This document shows positions 21,331 to 32,165 of a DNA stretch of 64,000 bases, one piece after another (the stretch's first letter is position 1; each line of letters starts with the position of its first letter). Source of the stretch: Isoetes taiwanensis. Lineage: Eukaryota; Streptophyta; Lycopodiopsida; Isoetales; Isoetaceae. Both the position numbers and the translations under genes were made by a program. Location of the stretch: positions 2,350,479 through 2,414,478 of the forward strand of contig JAJEKV010000090.1 of assembly GCA_021234155.1 (NCBI GenBank). The letters are read 5' to 3'. The notes under the pieces were generated by a model. The model had not been told where the DNA came from. It saw nothing but the letters and a program-made list of their open reading frames with translations, and did no database searches.

Positions 21331-21778
21331 ATGGGATCTCCAAAAGACCCTATGTGAAAATAGGGAAAATCCACATCAGCTTTTGGCCTTAGCCAATGAG
21401 AGAATAGCTATAGTGTTCTTAATCCATATATCCCTGCAATGGTTCATTTGCGCTTGGTTGTCACATGTCATACTGAGATTGGGTCCCTTTTCCTCAAATG
21501 AGACTCCCAAATCTGCCATATTTTCCTATGGAGCCATTTCCCAATGGAGATTTCTCCCCATTTACTCACGTGCAGTTAATTCTAGGTGCTGCTCTCGATT
21601 TCTGTTTTGGGGGTGTCGAGCTTGGGTGGGAAATCAGAGGGGTTAAAAATCATATGGAAAACCCTATTCTGTAGCACAGAAGCCGCTCGAACTCGAAGCA
21701 AGGATACACTCGAAATAGGTTTTCATCTGATCTACCAAACCGAGGCTGAAGAACAGGGGCAGTGATCCACTCACAGGG
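21331..21778. other. Breakpoint region and leader of the next gene
   Basis: Similarity to RT ends near 21330. A short open frame at 21383-21646 has no recognisable content. The end of the region reads CAGG/GTAAGATTTT, a good splice donor for a leader exon of the gene that follows. Confidence 0.4.
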
Positions 21779-21849
21779 TAAGATTTTGATGCTACTTGCT
21801 CGAGTTTTTTCCTGAAACTAACTTTTTGTTCTTCACATTCATGCAGAAA

Positions 21850-22987
21850 ATGGGAAATCGATCTGAAGCAAGAACTGTGGTCCTTCGCAATGTCAAGTAT
21901 TTCAATGGGGAATGGCTAGACTTCTATGTTTCTGTTGGCTGCTGGGTTACCCTCCGTCCTACATCCACAGGCACTCATGCAGTGAAAAGAGCCAAGCTAA
22001 TGGACATGAATGCCCACTGGAAGGACCGTGTAAGAAGTTTTGTTTTTGGCACAGGAGGTACTAAGGTGAAGGAGTTGATTGTGGAACATGGCTACACTAG
22101 CAGTGATTTGGCCAATAAGAAAGTTTCTGGAAGCCGGACCCTTGAAGCCAATACAATCTGTTCTTCGGATTACACTGACAGAGTTTCTGCCTGCAGCATT
22201 ACTAGTGTGCTTGAAGTGTATCATCACAAGCTTGGTGCATTGATATTTCATGATTATGCATCTACTTTGAGAGCCCGAGGTATTTTCTTTCACAATTATC
22301 ATTACACGGTCTCTCGTGCAGGCATTGGTAAGCTGGACGAGATTGAAGAGCCTGATTTGAAGCAAGTTGGTGCTGATTTTTATGACAAGAGCCTTGTAAC
22401 AGCGTATCAAGAATGTGGGAGAGCAGAAGTTCTTGAAGTTCTTAGAACACTGACAGAAAGAGGTGGGGTGAGATGTGCATTCAAGGTATTTCTACCAATT
22501 GCAGGCTTTGCTTTCCTATTCGAGCATGAGTCCATTAGGTTGGCACCAGTAACATACACGGTCAGCAAAATCTCTCCTGAAACATTGGACTTGCTGCTCC
22601 CCAGTAGCAAGAAAAGTAGGCAGCATGAAAGTGGAGGTCAACTGACCATCATCTCGGTTGCATGCGAGACACTAGTCTTCAAGTAACTAGAAGCTTGGTT
22701 ACGTTTGTTGGTTTAGGGCTGAACTGATGGCAATACATCATTTGCAGGTATAGAGTCACGAAGCAGATATTGTATGCAAATTATTTCGTGGAGAGAAGCC
22801 GGCGCATTTGGGTTTGAGATCATTGGGAATGGAAGGCGGTGGAGGATCATTCAGCACTTCCAATGCAATGGAGCTCTCAATTGCTTGCATGGGTAGGGAT
22901 GCCAGAATTTTTAATGTGGAAGAAGAATGGACATTGTTTGAATACAGGAAGCTTATAGACAATTTTTGTTGTTATGGTGATTTTTAG
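21850..22987 (+). CDS. Unrecognised protein gene with short introns
   Basis: The start ATG at 21850 follows an acceptor TTCATGCAG (intron about 21779-21846). The first coding exon, 21850-22682, gives 277 residues, beginning MGNRSEARTVVLRNVKYFNG, and ends at a donor AA/GTAACT. The next acceptor TTGCAG (22747) can join it in frame to 22748-22817, giving 300 residues ending RIWV. A second frame, open from 22754 to 22987, encodes a better-looking C-terminus with MELSIACMGRDARIF and LFEYRKLIDNFCCYGDF, so an indel or another splice choice is likely there. I see no transmembrane segment or known catalytic motif. The sequence is balanced in composition and not obviously transposon-derived. Product unknown. 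Confidence 0.45.
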
Positions 22988-23203
22988 TTCTACTTGGATG
23001 GTAAAAAGGCTGGCTTCTGCTGCGAATCTTCTGTGCAATATAAGATTTGCAAGCCTCTGAGCGCTTTAAGCATTGTAACCTTGGATAATGACATAGTAGG
23101 TGGCTGTCCACGATCATTGTTATGTAATTTTCTGTCACTATGTGTAGAAAAAAGTTATTGAGATTATTGGTTCAAATCAGGTTCAAATCCTGATACTCTA
23201 AAG

Positions 23204-23640
23204 TGCTTTTCATAAGTTTAAGTTTAAGGCATTTGACAAGGTTGAAGGCATTTGATACTATTAGGGTAAGGCAGCAAAGTTTAAGTTTCAGGCATTTGCA
23301 TATCAAAGTTTAAGGCATTTGATAGTGAAGGCATTTGCATATCAAAGTTTAAGTTTAAGTCATTTGACAAAGTGTAAGGCATTTGATACTCAGTTCAAGC
23401 ATCAAAGTTTAAGGTTAAGGCATTTGGATATCACAGTTTAAGGCATTTGATAGTGAAGGCATTTGCATATCATAGTTTAAGTTTAAGGCATTTGACAAAG
23501 TTTAAGGCATTTGATACTCTAAGTTTAAGGCATCGAAGTTTAAGTTTAAGGCATTTGCATATCACAGTTTAAGGCTTTTAATAGTGAAGGCATTTGCATA
23601 TCAAAGTTTAAGCTCAAGGCATTTGAACCTCTAAGTTGAA
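23204..23640. repeat. Minisatellite of AAGTTTAAGGCATTTG-type units
   Basis: More than fifteen variants of AGTTTAAGGCATTTG followed by CATATCA, ATACTC, ATAGTGA or ACAA. They form higher-order blocks, for instance a repeated ~60-bp set at about 23300 and 23440. Non-coding. Confidence 0.9.
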
Positions 23641-23850
23641 GTTTGTCCAAATCGGGTTTCTATCTCAGAAATAACTAAGTTCCAGAAGTTCTCTAAGTTC
23701 ATGAAATAACTCTAAGTTTAGAAGTTCTAAGTTTTCTAAGTTCTAAGTCCAGAAGTTCTAAGTTCATGAAGTTCATGAAATAACTCTAAGTTCAGAAGTT
23801 CTAAGAACATGGTTCCAGAAGTTCTTGAATTCATGTTATATGTTTATGAA
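23640..23850. repeat. Short repeats of TCTAAGTTC and AGAAGTTC
   Basis: About ten copies of CTAAGTT or AGAAGTTC variants continue directly from the minisatellite. Probably slippage-derived. Confidence 0.75.
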
Positions 23851-24222
23851 ACCAGAATGTAATACAAGTTGTTGTGCTTGAATGTCCATGTCTGATACAC
23901 AAATATCTGTTTCACTAAACAACCACTTGTCTCTTACACAAATACTTCCAAAGAACTAAAAACAAAAATGGTTTTCCTGTACCAGTTTAAGAAGTAGAAC
24001 TAGCTGGTTTAAGAAGTACCAAAAAAACATTTGACAGTAGAACAAGTAGAACAATATCATTACTGAAAAAGGGTCTGTACATATATTTCCAATAACCAAA
24101 ATTGTCACAAGGACACGTTACAAAAAGGGTTTTGCCCGAGGCATCTGAAATTCACATATTTATAGAGACATAAAAACTAATCTAATCTATTAGATCTTGA
24201 GTGCAAAATGAAAGGCATCTCT
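23851..24222. other. No gene seen
   Basis: AT-rich sequence between the repeats and a small ORF. Nothing recognisable on either strand. Confidence 0.4.
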
Positions 24223-24480
24223 TCAAGCAGAAGGCATCTTCAGCTCAATATAGAGGTCATCCTCAATAGCATACATCGTCATCTCCAAGAGATGCTCCTG
24301 ATCAAGGTAAGCCCAATCAAGCCACTGAAGCACCTTGGCAGAAATCTCAGCTCCAGCATCACGAAGTTTTCCCACTTCCAAGGGAGTGAACCTAGCCACC
24401 ACTGTAAATGGGTGCCCTCCGCTTGATTCCACAGACTCAGACCGGGAAGGACGAGCAACCGTCATTTTCATCCTTGCCAT
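24223..24480 (-). CDS. Small unrecognised ORF starting MARMKMTVARPSRS
   Basis: 85 codons with balanced composition: a basic N-terminus, Ser/Glu-rich turn, then FTVVARFTPLEVGKLRDAG and an acidic/hydrophobic end. No family recognised. The start loosely recalls the H3 tail (MARTKQTAR), but the rest shows no histone fold, so I treat it as unrelated. Translation is unproven. Confidence 0.3.
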   Translation of the reverse strand: MARMKMTVARPSRSESVESSGGHPFTVVARFTPLEVGKLRDAGAEISAKVLQWLDWAYLDQEHLLEMTMYAIEDDLYIELKMPSA

Positions 24481-24930
24481 CTTCGTGCAGCAAAGAGGTG
24501 TGGGTCGGAATGGATTGGCGCTAAGGAAGGAGGATTGGCGGTCGAGTGGTTTAGCGCCCCAGAGGTTTGGGATGCATGCATACGATTTCTGTCCTCGAGA
24601 GCCGGGCCAGCTTTATGAGGGAATTTCAATAAAATCTTCATTTTTTGAACTATCTTTTGACAAAAAGTAAAAAAAAAAAGGAAAGCTATGTTCATGCTAT
24701 GTTTATGGTGTGATTTCTTGCTATGATTCCTATGGTAGGAATTCTACCTTGGACTATCAATCCTAGCCAAGAACTATGGATCCATTAAAACTATGCTATC
24801 GATCCTAGCCAAGAACTATGAATCCATTAAAACTATGGAACTATGAAATTAAAAGAAACTATGTAGACGCGTGATGATTTCACAGTATTCCAAGAGACAT
24901 AGACCATATTCGGCACCCTTGGCACCCTCT
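24481..24930. other. No gene; short duplicated segment
   Basis: Holds a doubled segment around CTATGGATCCATTAAAACTATG (24773-24840) and an A run at 24669. No coding frame seen. Confidence 0.5.
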
Positions 24931-25718
24931 GCTAAAGAAATGGAGCTAGAATTTCACGCTAATGTAACAGATAGGTAGTCAATAAGTTCATAGTATTAAC
25001 TAACAATGAGATTAGCTATAGTTTCACGGAAATTTGGCAAAAGGATAGCAAACTATGGGATCATCAATAGTTCTAATGTGTTCCAATTAACCCTAAACCC
25101 ATAACACACTTATGAAGTTAGAATAAACAATGTGACCATATGCAAGTGATGTGGAAACTTATGCCCCCATATGTAGAAACTTATGTGATGTAGAACAATG
25201 TGACCATATGAAACTTATGTAGACCATATTCAAGAGATGATCACGGAATTATGGCTAAAGAAATGGAGCTAGAATTTCACGCTAATGTAACAGATAGGTA
25301 GTCAATAAGTTCACAGTATTAACTAGCAATGAGATTAGCTACAGTTTCACGGAAATTTGGCAAAGGGAATGGATGCTCACAGAACCAGGGTGTCTGCGTG
25401 GTGTCCGTGAACACCCAATCCAACCTAAATTTGTGCATAGGTCCAAGACAAACGTATGTGATGTAGAACAATGTGACCATATGAAACTTATGTAGACCAT
25501 ATTCAAGAGATGATCACGGAATTATGGCTAAAGAAATGGAGCTAGAATTTCACGCTAATGTAACAGATAGGTAGTCAATAAGTTCACAGTTTTAACTAGC
25601 ATTGAGATTAGCTATAGTTTCACGGAAATTTGGCAAAAGGAATGGACGCTCACGGAAGCCAGGGTGTCTGCCTGGTGTCCGTGAACACCCAATCCAACCT
25701 AAATTTGTGCATAGGTCT
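24931..25718. repeat. Array of large direct repeats, period about 273 bp
   Basis: A block around AATGGAGCTAGAATTTCACG and GTCAATAAGTTCA occurs three times (about 24938, 25260, 25534). The last two units are long, from GATGTAGAACAATG at 25187 and 25460 through a shared tail with GGTGTCCGTGAACACCC; that tail holds the palindrome GTGTCCGTGAACAC. No coding frame. Confidence 0.8.
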
Positions 25719-25965
25719 CGTAGGCAAGATTTAATCCCGCCAACCTAATTTTGTTTAAGGTCCATAGGGGGTTTTGCCTTACATGTTTGAATTGCTTATA
25801 TGTGAAGCCCTTTCATTTGAGCTAGGCTTGTGGGATATATGCCAGCAACAACCATTGGCTTTTGTTTTAGGGTTCATCGTTCACTTCCTTCCGGATCTGC
25901 CCTAAACCTGAAGTCGCCACTCAGAGTGGACGGATCTGCCCCCCCCTTAAGTCGCCAGTTTCTGA
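25719..25965. other. No gene seen
   Basis: Short spacer with two inexact GGATCTGCC(C) repeats. No open frame of note. Confidence 0.4.
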
Positions 25966-26209
25966 TCCTGATGCATGTGAATTCTGCTAGGAGCAGAAAA
26001 GATTTCTTTTATAAATATCTTTGCCTAATTCTACTATAAATAAGTGATGGGTCAATCCTGGTGCATGTGAATTCTGCTAGGAGCAGAAAAGATTTCTTTT
26101 ATACATATATTTGCCTAATTCTGCTATAAATAAGTGATGGTCCTTCCTATGCATGTGAATTCTCTAATGAGCAGAAAAGATTTCTTTTATAAATATCTTT
26201 GCCTAATTT
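25966..26209. repeat. Three ~89-bp tandem repeats with palindromes and TATA-like boxes
   Basis: Units start near 25969, 26061 and 26150. Units 1 and 2 contain the perfect palindrome TTCTGCT-AGG-AGCAGAA (25982-25998 and 26072-26088); unit 3 keeps only the right arm. Each unit also has TTTTATAAATAT or a variant, and units 1 and 2 end in CTATAAATAAGTGATGG. The array lies about 250 bp before the second H3-like remnant, in the position held by nested palindromes and a TATA box in the first cassette. Confidence 0.85.
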
Positions 26210-26419
26210 GGTTGCATGGCCTTTTTGGGTTGCTTGGCCCGGTTGGGGATTAATCCAACCCCAATGCTCGACCGCCATATCCGGTGTGGCCCAAGCCATC
26301 TAAATCAACAAAGAAGCAAAAGGTGGGGGAGAGACCCTTCAAACTCAAGCATGCCATTGAGTTTGAGAGAAGAAGATGAGCTTCAAGGTCTATTTCCAGT
26401 GATGGACGAGATATAATGA

Positions 26420-26803
26420 TTAGTACTGCAAGCAGAGCATGCAGAAGTTCGTAAAGGGTGGCACGCCCCAAAGAACCAACCTAAACCCTGTCCACCTCGA
26501 CCAAGGATGCCGAAGAGGGTTCATCACGAGCCTAACTTCAAGCACAGCAGAGCCTTTCGGGAGATTCAACACTTTTAGCAGTGCACGAATCTCATGATTC
26601 GGAAAGCCCCATTCGAGTGCCTTCCACGAGAGATCATGCAAGACTTCAGGACCAACTATTGGGTCACCCCGATGATGGTGGGGCCACTGCAAGAGGAGGC
26701 CACGGCGAAGCTTGTCCAACTTTTCGAAGAAGACAACCTTTGTGCCATACATGCAAAAAGGGTTACCATTATGCCCAAAGGACTTTTTGACATGAAGAAT
26801 TAG
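26420..26803 (+). pseudogene. Second histone H3-like remnant
   Basis: In one frame from about 26419 to 26803, with a single TAG at 26576-26578, an H3 fold is readable: RAFREIQHF for alpha-[16 protein letters not shown] for alpha-1, a canonical-length loop 1 and an alpha-2 ending [11 protein letters not shown]. Then [15 protein letters not shown] follows, identical to the core of plant H3 as I know it. After that the sequence runs out (GLFDMKN, stop), so the C-terminal helix is cut. Upstream, the tail region is basic and Pro-rich and about 25 residues shorter than in H3. In a neighbouring frame at 26458-26481 the codons read VARPKEPT, five single-base changes from MARTKQTA. That may be a decayed tail, but it is speculative. 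Gene A copy 2 follows 685 bp downstream on the same strand. Confidence 0.8.
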
Positions 26804-27487
26804 AAAGGATAAAATTTAGGAAGTTTTTGTACAGAATCTTGAACTTGCATATGCATATTTCTTGAATTAATGATAGCTTACAAAAATCCAACAAAAATGA
26901 TGAAAATTAGACCAAGTTCAAGTGACTTAGTTCATTTCGTGCCAAATCGCATTCTAAGACTCTCAAAAATCCCATTCGTACAGAGTAACCCAGTTTTCCT
27001 ATTTTTTTGCTTAAAAGAGTTAGATTAAGATGGGAAAGATTGATATAAATAGGCTAGAAACGAATGAAATTTGCATTTTAGCACTTTACATCACCCAAAA
27101 AGATCAAGTTTCGACCAAAATAGACCCACCCAAATCACTCCACGTCCCGAGACTCTTGGAAGTCCCATTCGCGAGGAGTAACCTGGTTTGACCAAGTTTG
27201 CCCCAAAGTTGTCCAAAAATCACCGAATAAACCACTCCATTGTATTTTTTTTACCTTGTTTTTAGCTATATTAGCACTTTCAATAAGTCAAATCGGTCCA
27301 TTATACCTTCCAGAACCTAGATTTTCTCAGTAGGCAGTTCCGGCAGGGAAACCTAGGCAGTCAGGATCTATATGAGGGAATTCCATTTGACCTTTTTCCT
27401 TATCCAAGCTTGTGCTCTCCCTGATCAAGCGATTTTCCAACCCTTTTGTCGTCACCCCGAACCGTTTCTTACGTTAGTGTTGCCCCA
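26804..27487 (+). promoter_or_regulatory. Spacer between H3-like remnant and gene A copy 2, with a repeated element
   Basis: Two copies of a degenerate segment with AGACTCT...CCCATTCG...GAGTAACC, at about 26956-26994 and 27149-27186, lie ~190 bp apart. Each has weak complementary arms (ACTCT/AGAGT and ACTC/GAGT). This parallels the ~200-bp-spaced palindromes before gene A copy 1 although the sequence differs. Regulatory function is inference. Confidence 0.4.
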
Positions 27488-28914
27488 ATGGCTCCTACTA
27501 ACTTCATCGAATGGTACAACAACACTAACCATATCAGCAAGTGCCTCTCAAAGAAGCCTTCTGGGTGTTCAATCATCTTTTCGACCTTCATGCAACATTG
27601 ACAAGGACACCCTTCTACACTGACATGTGTCAGTATGATCGCAGGTCCTACCTTGGGAAGTTACCATCCCACCACGGGGAGGAAAATGGGTCTCCTTAGA
27701 GACACTCAGTCGTGCTGGGTGGGGGTGCAAGAGTCAAGAACCAGGTTTGGGATCAGGCGAGGAGCATGCCAGATTACATGAGCTGCAAGGCCCACAGACA
27801 TAGATATATGTCATCTCCGGCCGCTTTGGCAACATTCATGCACTTCAAGGCCATCAATAAAGTAGGGGACCCATCCAGCCATTGAACTTAGCACCCTTAA
27901 ATATAAGGGCAAGTAAACGCTTCATCCAACAGCTCGATTCCACCGAATACGTTTACTAGGGCACTTCTTCGGGGCAATTTCAGCTAGAGTGAGGAGGAAG
28001 TGGAAGAACATGATGAGGAAGAAGAGAGATGGCTCGCAGAAATGATGGAGAAGCAAGTGAAGAGCCACGAGGAGGAAATGAGAAAGGCTACATAACCACC
28101 AATAGGCATAATAACCCTATCCCCAGTGGTCATCGAAGGGAAGGAGTACCTTTTCGTCAACGAGATCCTCCACCTACCATATCACCTAGAGGAAGGATTA
28201 AGAATACATAAGTTATTGGGCCTTATGGAAGAGGGGCAACAAAAGGACCTCATCGACTACTCATACCAGGAATTCTTCATAGAGGTAGCAGAAAGGCACT
28301 CCTATGGGGGGAAACAATGTCGGATATGGCAGCCTCTCAGTACATAAGGCAGAGCTTCTAGCAACAACAACCATACATATCAAAGGAGGAGTTCCAAGTA
28401 AGCCAAGCCAACTTATACAAGTCAGGCAGGGGACCAAGCACGAGCTATCTCTTCGATCAAGTAGTGTGAGAGAAAGAACTCACGTCAACTTTAAAAGTGC
28501 TACCACCATGTAGAGGGACCATGATGATCTCTTGGCAGTAGACATCTATGGCAGCTCAGCTGGAAGGAAGGATGTAGGAGCAGGGAAGGCAAAGGCAGGG
28601 CCTCAAAAGGGGAAGGCACTTTGCTATTACCTTCCAACCCTAAATAAACGGCAGATGATAGTATTCCACAAGGACATCAGTCCAATGGGAGAAGAGGACG
28701 TCGCTCTCCTCACGTCACTGTCCCATTTCGGCAAGCACGCCAAGATAAGAGAGTATGCAGATCATGTAATTCTCTTCAAGAGGTCAGTGGCACTATACAA
28801 ATTGGACTTCACGCCAATTGGCTCGAGCTTTGGAGGGAGGATGTTCACGAAACATCTCCGAAACATCGGCAATTTTAAGATGTCATGCCATATACTTGGC
28901 CATATAGAAAAATA
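27488..28914 (+). pseudogene. Gene A, copy 2
   Basis: The start MAPTNFIEWYNNTNHIS matches the start of copy 1 (MATSAFRRWYSATAHV). The frame shifts near 27550; PFYTDMCQYDRRSYLGK and a later basic stretch follow. The middle domain (28095-28310) reads IGIITLSPVVIEGKEYLF against copy 1's LGITSLTLVIIQGEAYLS. The C-terminal domain (28530-28840) reads CYYLPTLNKRQMIVFHKDIS, then HAKIREYADHVILFKRSVAL. A basic, conserved-looking SSAGRKDVGAGKAKAGPQ precedes it. Several stops and frameshifts break it. Product unknown. It lies downstream of an H3-like gene exactly as copy 1 does. Confidence 0.75.
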
Positions 28915-29520
28915 ATCTAAGATGTTTTAAGATCATAAAATCATTGGGTTCATTGGTTATTTCCATGTGTGAAGCCTCTGCATGTCAGTTGCAAATACAT
29001 TTTAAAAGAAAATGAAATTGAAGACGTTAGCATGCATGGATTCATCAAATGCACTTGGGTGATCAGAATTGAAGGAATCACAATTGATCAAGGGAACATC
29101 CCTATGATGCTTGGATCTGTTGACTCAAAAAAATAAAAAAAAACTGGCAGTGATCTTATGAGCAGTTGAAGCCTAGTATCGGAAGCTGCCTTGAGCTATT
29201 GTAGAGGTCAAATCGATTGAAGCTTAGTATTGGAAGCTGCATCTGAACTGTTGCAGAGGTCGAATCAGATTGGAGAGTGAGATGCTCCAAATTCTCTTGT
29301 TGCTCTGGCTAGCCAGATTTCTGTAATTGAGGCAAGTTGTCTCACTATTTGTGCTATGGCTTTTCTAGCTGGAAGTGTTTGCTGCAACGAATCGCTTGGC
29401 AGTGGGTAGCTAAATGCTTGCTTACCATCTGTGAAGAATCCATTACTATTGCTTGAATTCCTTAAGGCTACTGTCGCATACGTCTCTGTGTTGTTGTACA
29501 GTTGATACACAAGTGCTGGC
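28915..29520. other. No gene; local duplication
   Basis: At 29163-29275 a ~57-bp segment with TTGAAGC(C/T)TAGTAT(C/T)GGAAGCTGC is tandemly doubled. The rest, up to the LTR of the copia element, shows no frame. Confidence 0.5.
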
Positions 29521-29704
29521 TGTTAGATTCGGCTGCATCAATCGTGACCGTAAGGCTGAGTTTGAAGTAGTAGAATATCGTCTGTAAGTTCACATCTATT
29601 TGTTGCAGACTATTGAATAAATAGAGTACTGTTAGATGTTAAGGAGTTACTGCAGAAACTTTATTTGTAGTTGTGGCTGTGATTTGATATAAAAATATCT
29701 AACA
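29521..29704 (+). repeat. 5' LTR of copia-2 (184 bp)
   Basis: Starts TGTTAGA and ends TCTAACA, perfect 7-bp inverted termini, and is followed after one base by the PBS TGGTATCAGAGC (29706-29717), complementary to initiator tRNA-Met. The 3' LTR is missing because the element is cut at 32165. Confidence 0.8.
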
Positions 29705-29705
29705 G

Positions 29706-32165
29706 TGGTATCAGAGCCATATAGAATTATGACCATCAGGTTTGGAGCCTCCTTGCTTAATGCAATAGAAGTGTATTCTGGTGGTTCCAGATTTGGAAGG
29801 AGAAGATACAGGAGGTACTAAATGCAGAAGGATTGATGGAGATTGTCCAACCTCCAGAAGGAAAGGATCTGAAGGAGATACTTGCAAAATTAGATAAATT
29901 GAAACTTGGTGAAGGTGAAAGCAAAACTAGTGAAGGTACTATCTATGCGGATAATAAAGTCAGAGAAGCAAGGGGAATAATTGCATGCAAAGTCGCTTCT
30001 AGTATATTGCTGAGAATGCGAGGTATGAATCCCCAACAAATGTGGAACTATTTGATCAATAAATATGAACAAAAATTATCATCCCAATTAGATGTTTAGG
30101 ATAGAGAGCTAAGAATGCTAAAATATGGGGAAAGTGAAAATATCACAGACTTTTTCTCAAAGTTGGATAATATTTTTGCTGATCTAGATGTTGCAGGAAC
30201 TAGGTTGAGTGATGAATTCCAAGTTCTAGCAATAGCTCCTGCTTTTTCAAACTATGATATGTTGTCCACCTTGATCAGGACCATCACCAAAAATTGGGAC
30301 GATGCTGAAAGCTTGGTTAGGACAGAACTTGAGCAAAAGAAAATAGTAAGTGAAGTAGAAGAGAGTTCTGACATTTTGTTTGTGGGGAAACCCAAAAAGA
30401 TTATATGGAAAAAAATAATGGTCCTTGTCATTACTGCCATGAAATGGGACATTTAAAAGCAGATTGCCCAAAAATAAACAAAGAAATGACTTGTTGTAAT
30501 TGTGGTGGTATCGGGCATTTCTCCACAATATGTTCTAGCTCTAAGAATCATAATAAAGGACGGGGGAGATGGAGTTCTGAAAGGGGAAGCCCTTCTTATA
30601 GGGAAAGGGGAAGCTCATTAAGGGGAAGAGGAAGGAGAAGTGATGGAGTGAATATAACACAAGAAGTCGTGAATGAACAGGATAAGCAAGAAGAAGATGA
30701 TCAAAAGGTAAAACCTACAATTTAGCAACATATATGGATAAATGTGTTGCTAAATGTGAAATTGATACATTTATAGTTCATATTGGAGTTGACGATCAAT
30801 AGTCAATTCTATTGATTTTCTAGAACATATATGTGCTAGCAAAAATCTGAGCCATGTACAGTTAGGGAATGGAGATTTGCAAAAGTTGATGGGTAAAGGA
30901 ATGTTAAAATTGTTTGATTTGCAAGGGAATAGAGTTGATATTTCTAATGTTTTGTGTGTTCCAGGGTTACATAAAAATCTTATATCTGTGTGCCAACTAG
31001 TTGATCTAGGCTACGAGTTAATATTTGTTAAAAAAGGCTGTAAGGTGTTGCCTGATGGTAAACTAAACTTTTTTGCAAAACATGGAAATCTCTTTCAATT
31101 TTCAAATAGTGTACGGCAAAGCATAAATGTATTGTCAGTCTCTTCAGTTTTAGTATGGCACAGTAGCCTTACACATACACATAGGTACATGATAAAGAAA
31201 GGGTATATTCATGGAGAAGATGACACGGATGAAAAGTTTGTTTGTTCAGGATGTATGTTAGGGAAGTCGACAAGACTGCCGTTTGGCAAATCAAAGAAAA
31301 AGGCTGCAAGCCCTCTTGATCTTGTACATACAAATTTCTATGGACCATTGAATATAGAGGGAAGAACAGGTAAGAAATATTATATAGCTTTCGTTGATGA
31401 TTTTAGTAGAATGGGAAAATGTTATCTGCTTTCTTCTAAAGATAAAGCACTTGATGCCTTTAAGCAATATGTGAGTGAAATAGAAAGACAAATAGGGCGT
31501 AGACTTAAATATATTAGATGAGACAGAGGGGGTGAAATCCTCGCAAGAAGATTTAAACTTTTTTGCTTTGAACATAGGATAAGAACGCAGCTAACGTGCA
31601 GATATTCACCACAACAAAATGGTGTTGCAGAAAGGAAAAATAGAACTGTTCTAGATGATGTGAGATCAATGTTTAAGTTTGCAGGTCTTTCTAATTATCT
31701 TTGGGAAGAAGGGGTCAAAATGGTATTTTCTATACAAAATAAGTTGCCAACAAGTAGTCTAAATGGTGATATACCTGAGGTAGCCTGGTCACACACTAAA
31801 ACAAGGTTTGCGTATGATTATTTCAAAGCCTATGGTTGTCTAGCATATGTTCATGTGCCTGAAGAATTAAAACTTAAGTTAGATGATAGAGCAGGAATAG
31901 GTTTTCTCTAGTCAGTTATGACGAGGAATCAAAGGGATATAGAATCTTTATGCCTGAAATAAGAAAAGTGATAGTTAGTCGAGATATATTCTTTGACGAG
32001 ACTAAATTCTATAAAGATAGGCATGAGGTCTCGAAACTTGAATATGATAGCACAAGTATTCATAACGGTTCAAAGAAAATTAACATTATTGACACAGACT
32101 CAGACGAAGATGATGCAGAAATTGACGAGGATGCTGGAGAAGGAAGTAGCAATATGCCATACTTC
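29706..32165 (+). pseudogene. Copia-2: truncated Ty1/copia element, gag to integrase
   Basis: Gag spans about 29747-30725 and includes two CCHC zinc knuckles, CHYCHEMGHLKADC and CCNCGGIGHFSTIC, with an Arg/Gly tail. The protease region (30760-30830) is degraded. GAG-pre-integrase and integrase run from 30877 to about 31900, with VCSGCMLGKSTRLPF, a core HTNFYGP where the first catalytic residue should be Asp (HTD), and an in-frame TGA just before DRGGE at about 31519. NGVAERKNR with the catalytic Glu remains at 31620. A linker (31950-32165) rich in Asp/Glu leads to the junction with gene A copy 3. RT and RNase H are absent. A second, more decayed copy of this lineage begins at 61120. Confidence 0.85.

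Noticed and set aside
23204-23640. Could be a CRISPR-like array
   Set aside because: Units are variable in length, have no unique spacers, and the genome is a plant's. It is a minisatellite.
26420-26803. Centromeric histone CENH3
   Set aside because: A Trp occurs in loop 1, but the loop has canonical H3 length and the segment after alpha-2 ([11 protein letters not shown]) is that of ordinary H3.
26420-26803. Ordinary processed pseudogene of a host H3 gene, unrelated to the first cassette
   Set aside because: Not fully excluded, but a gene A homologue follows at the same spacing and direction as in cassette 1, which a random processed copy would not explain.
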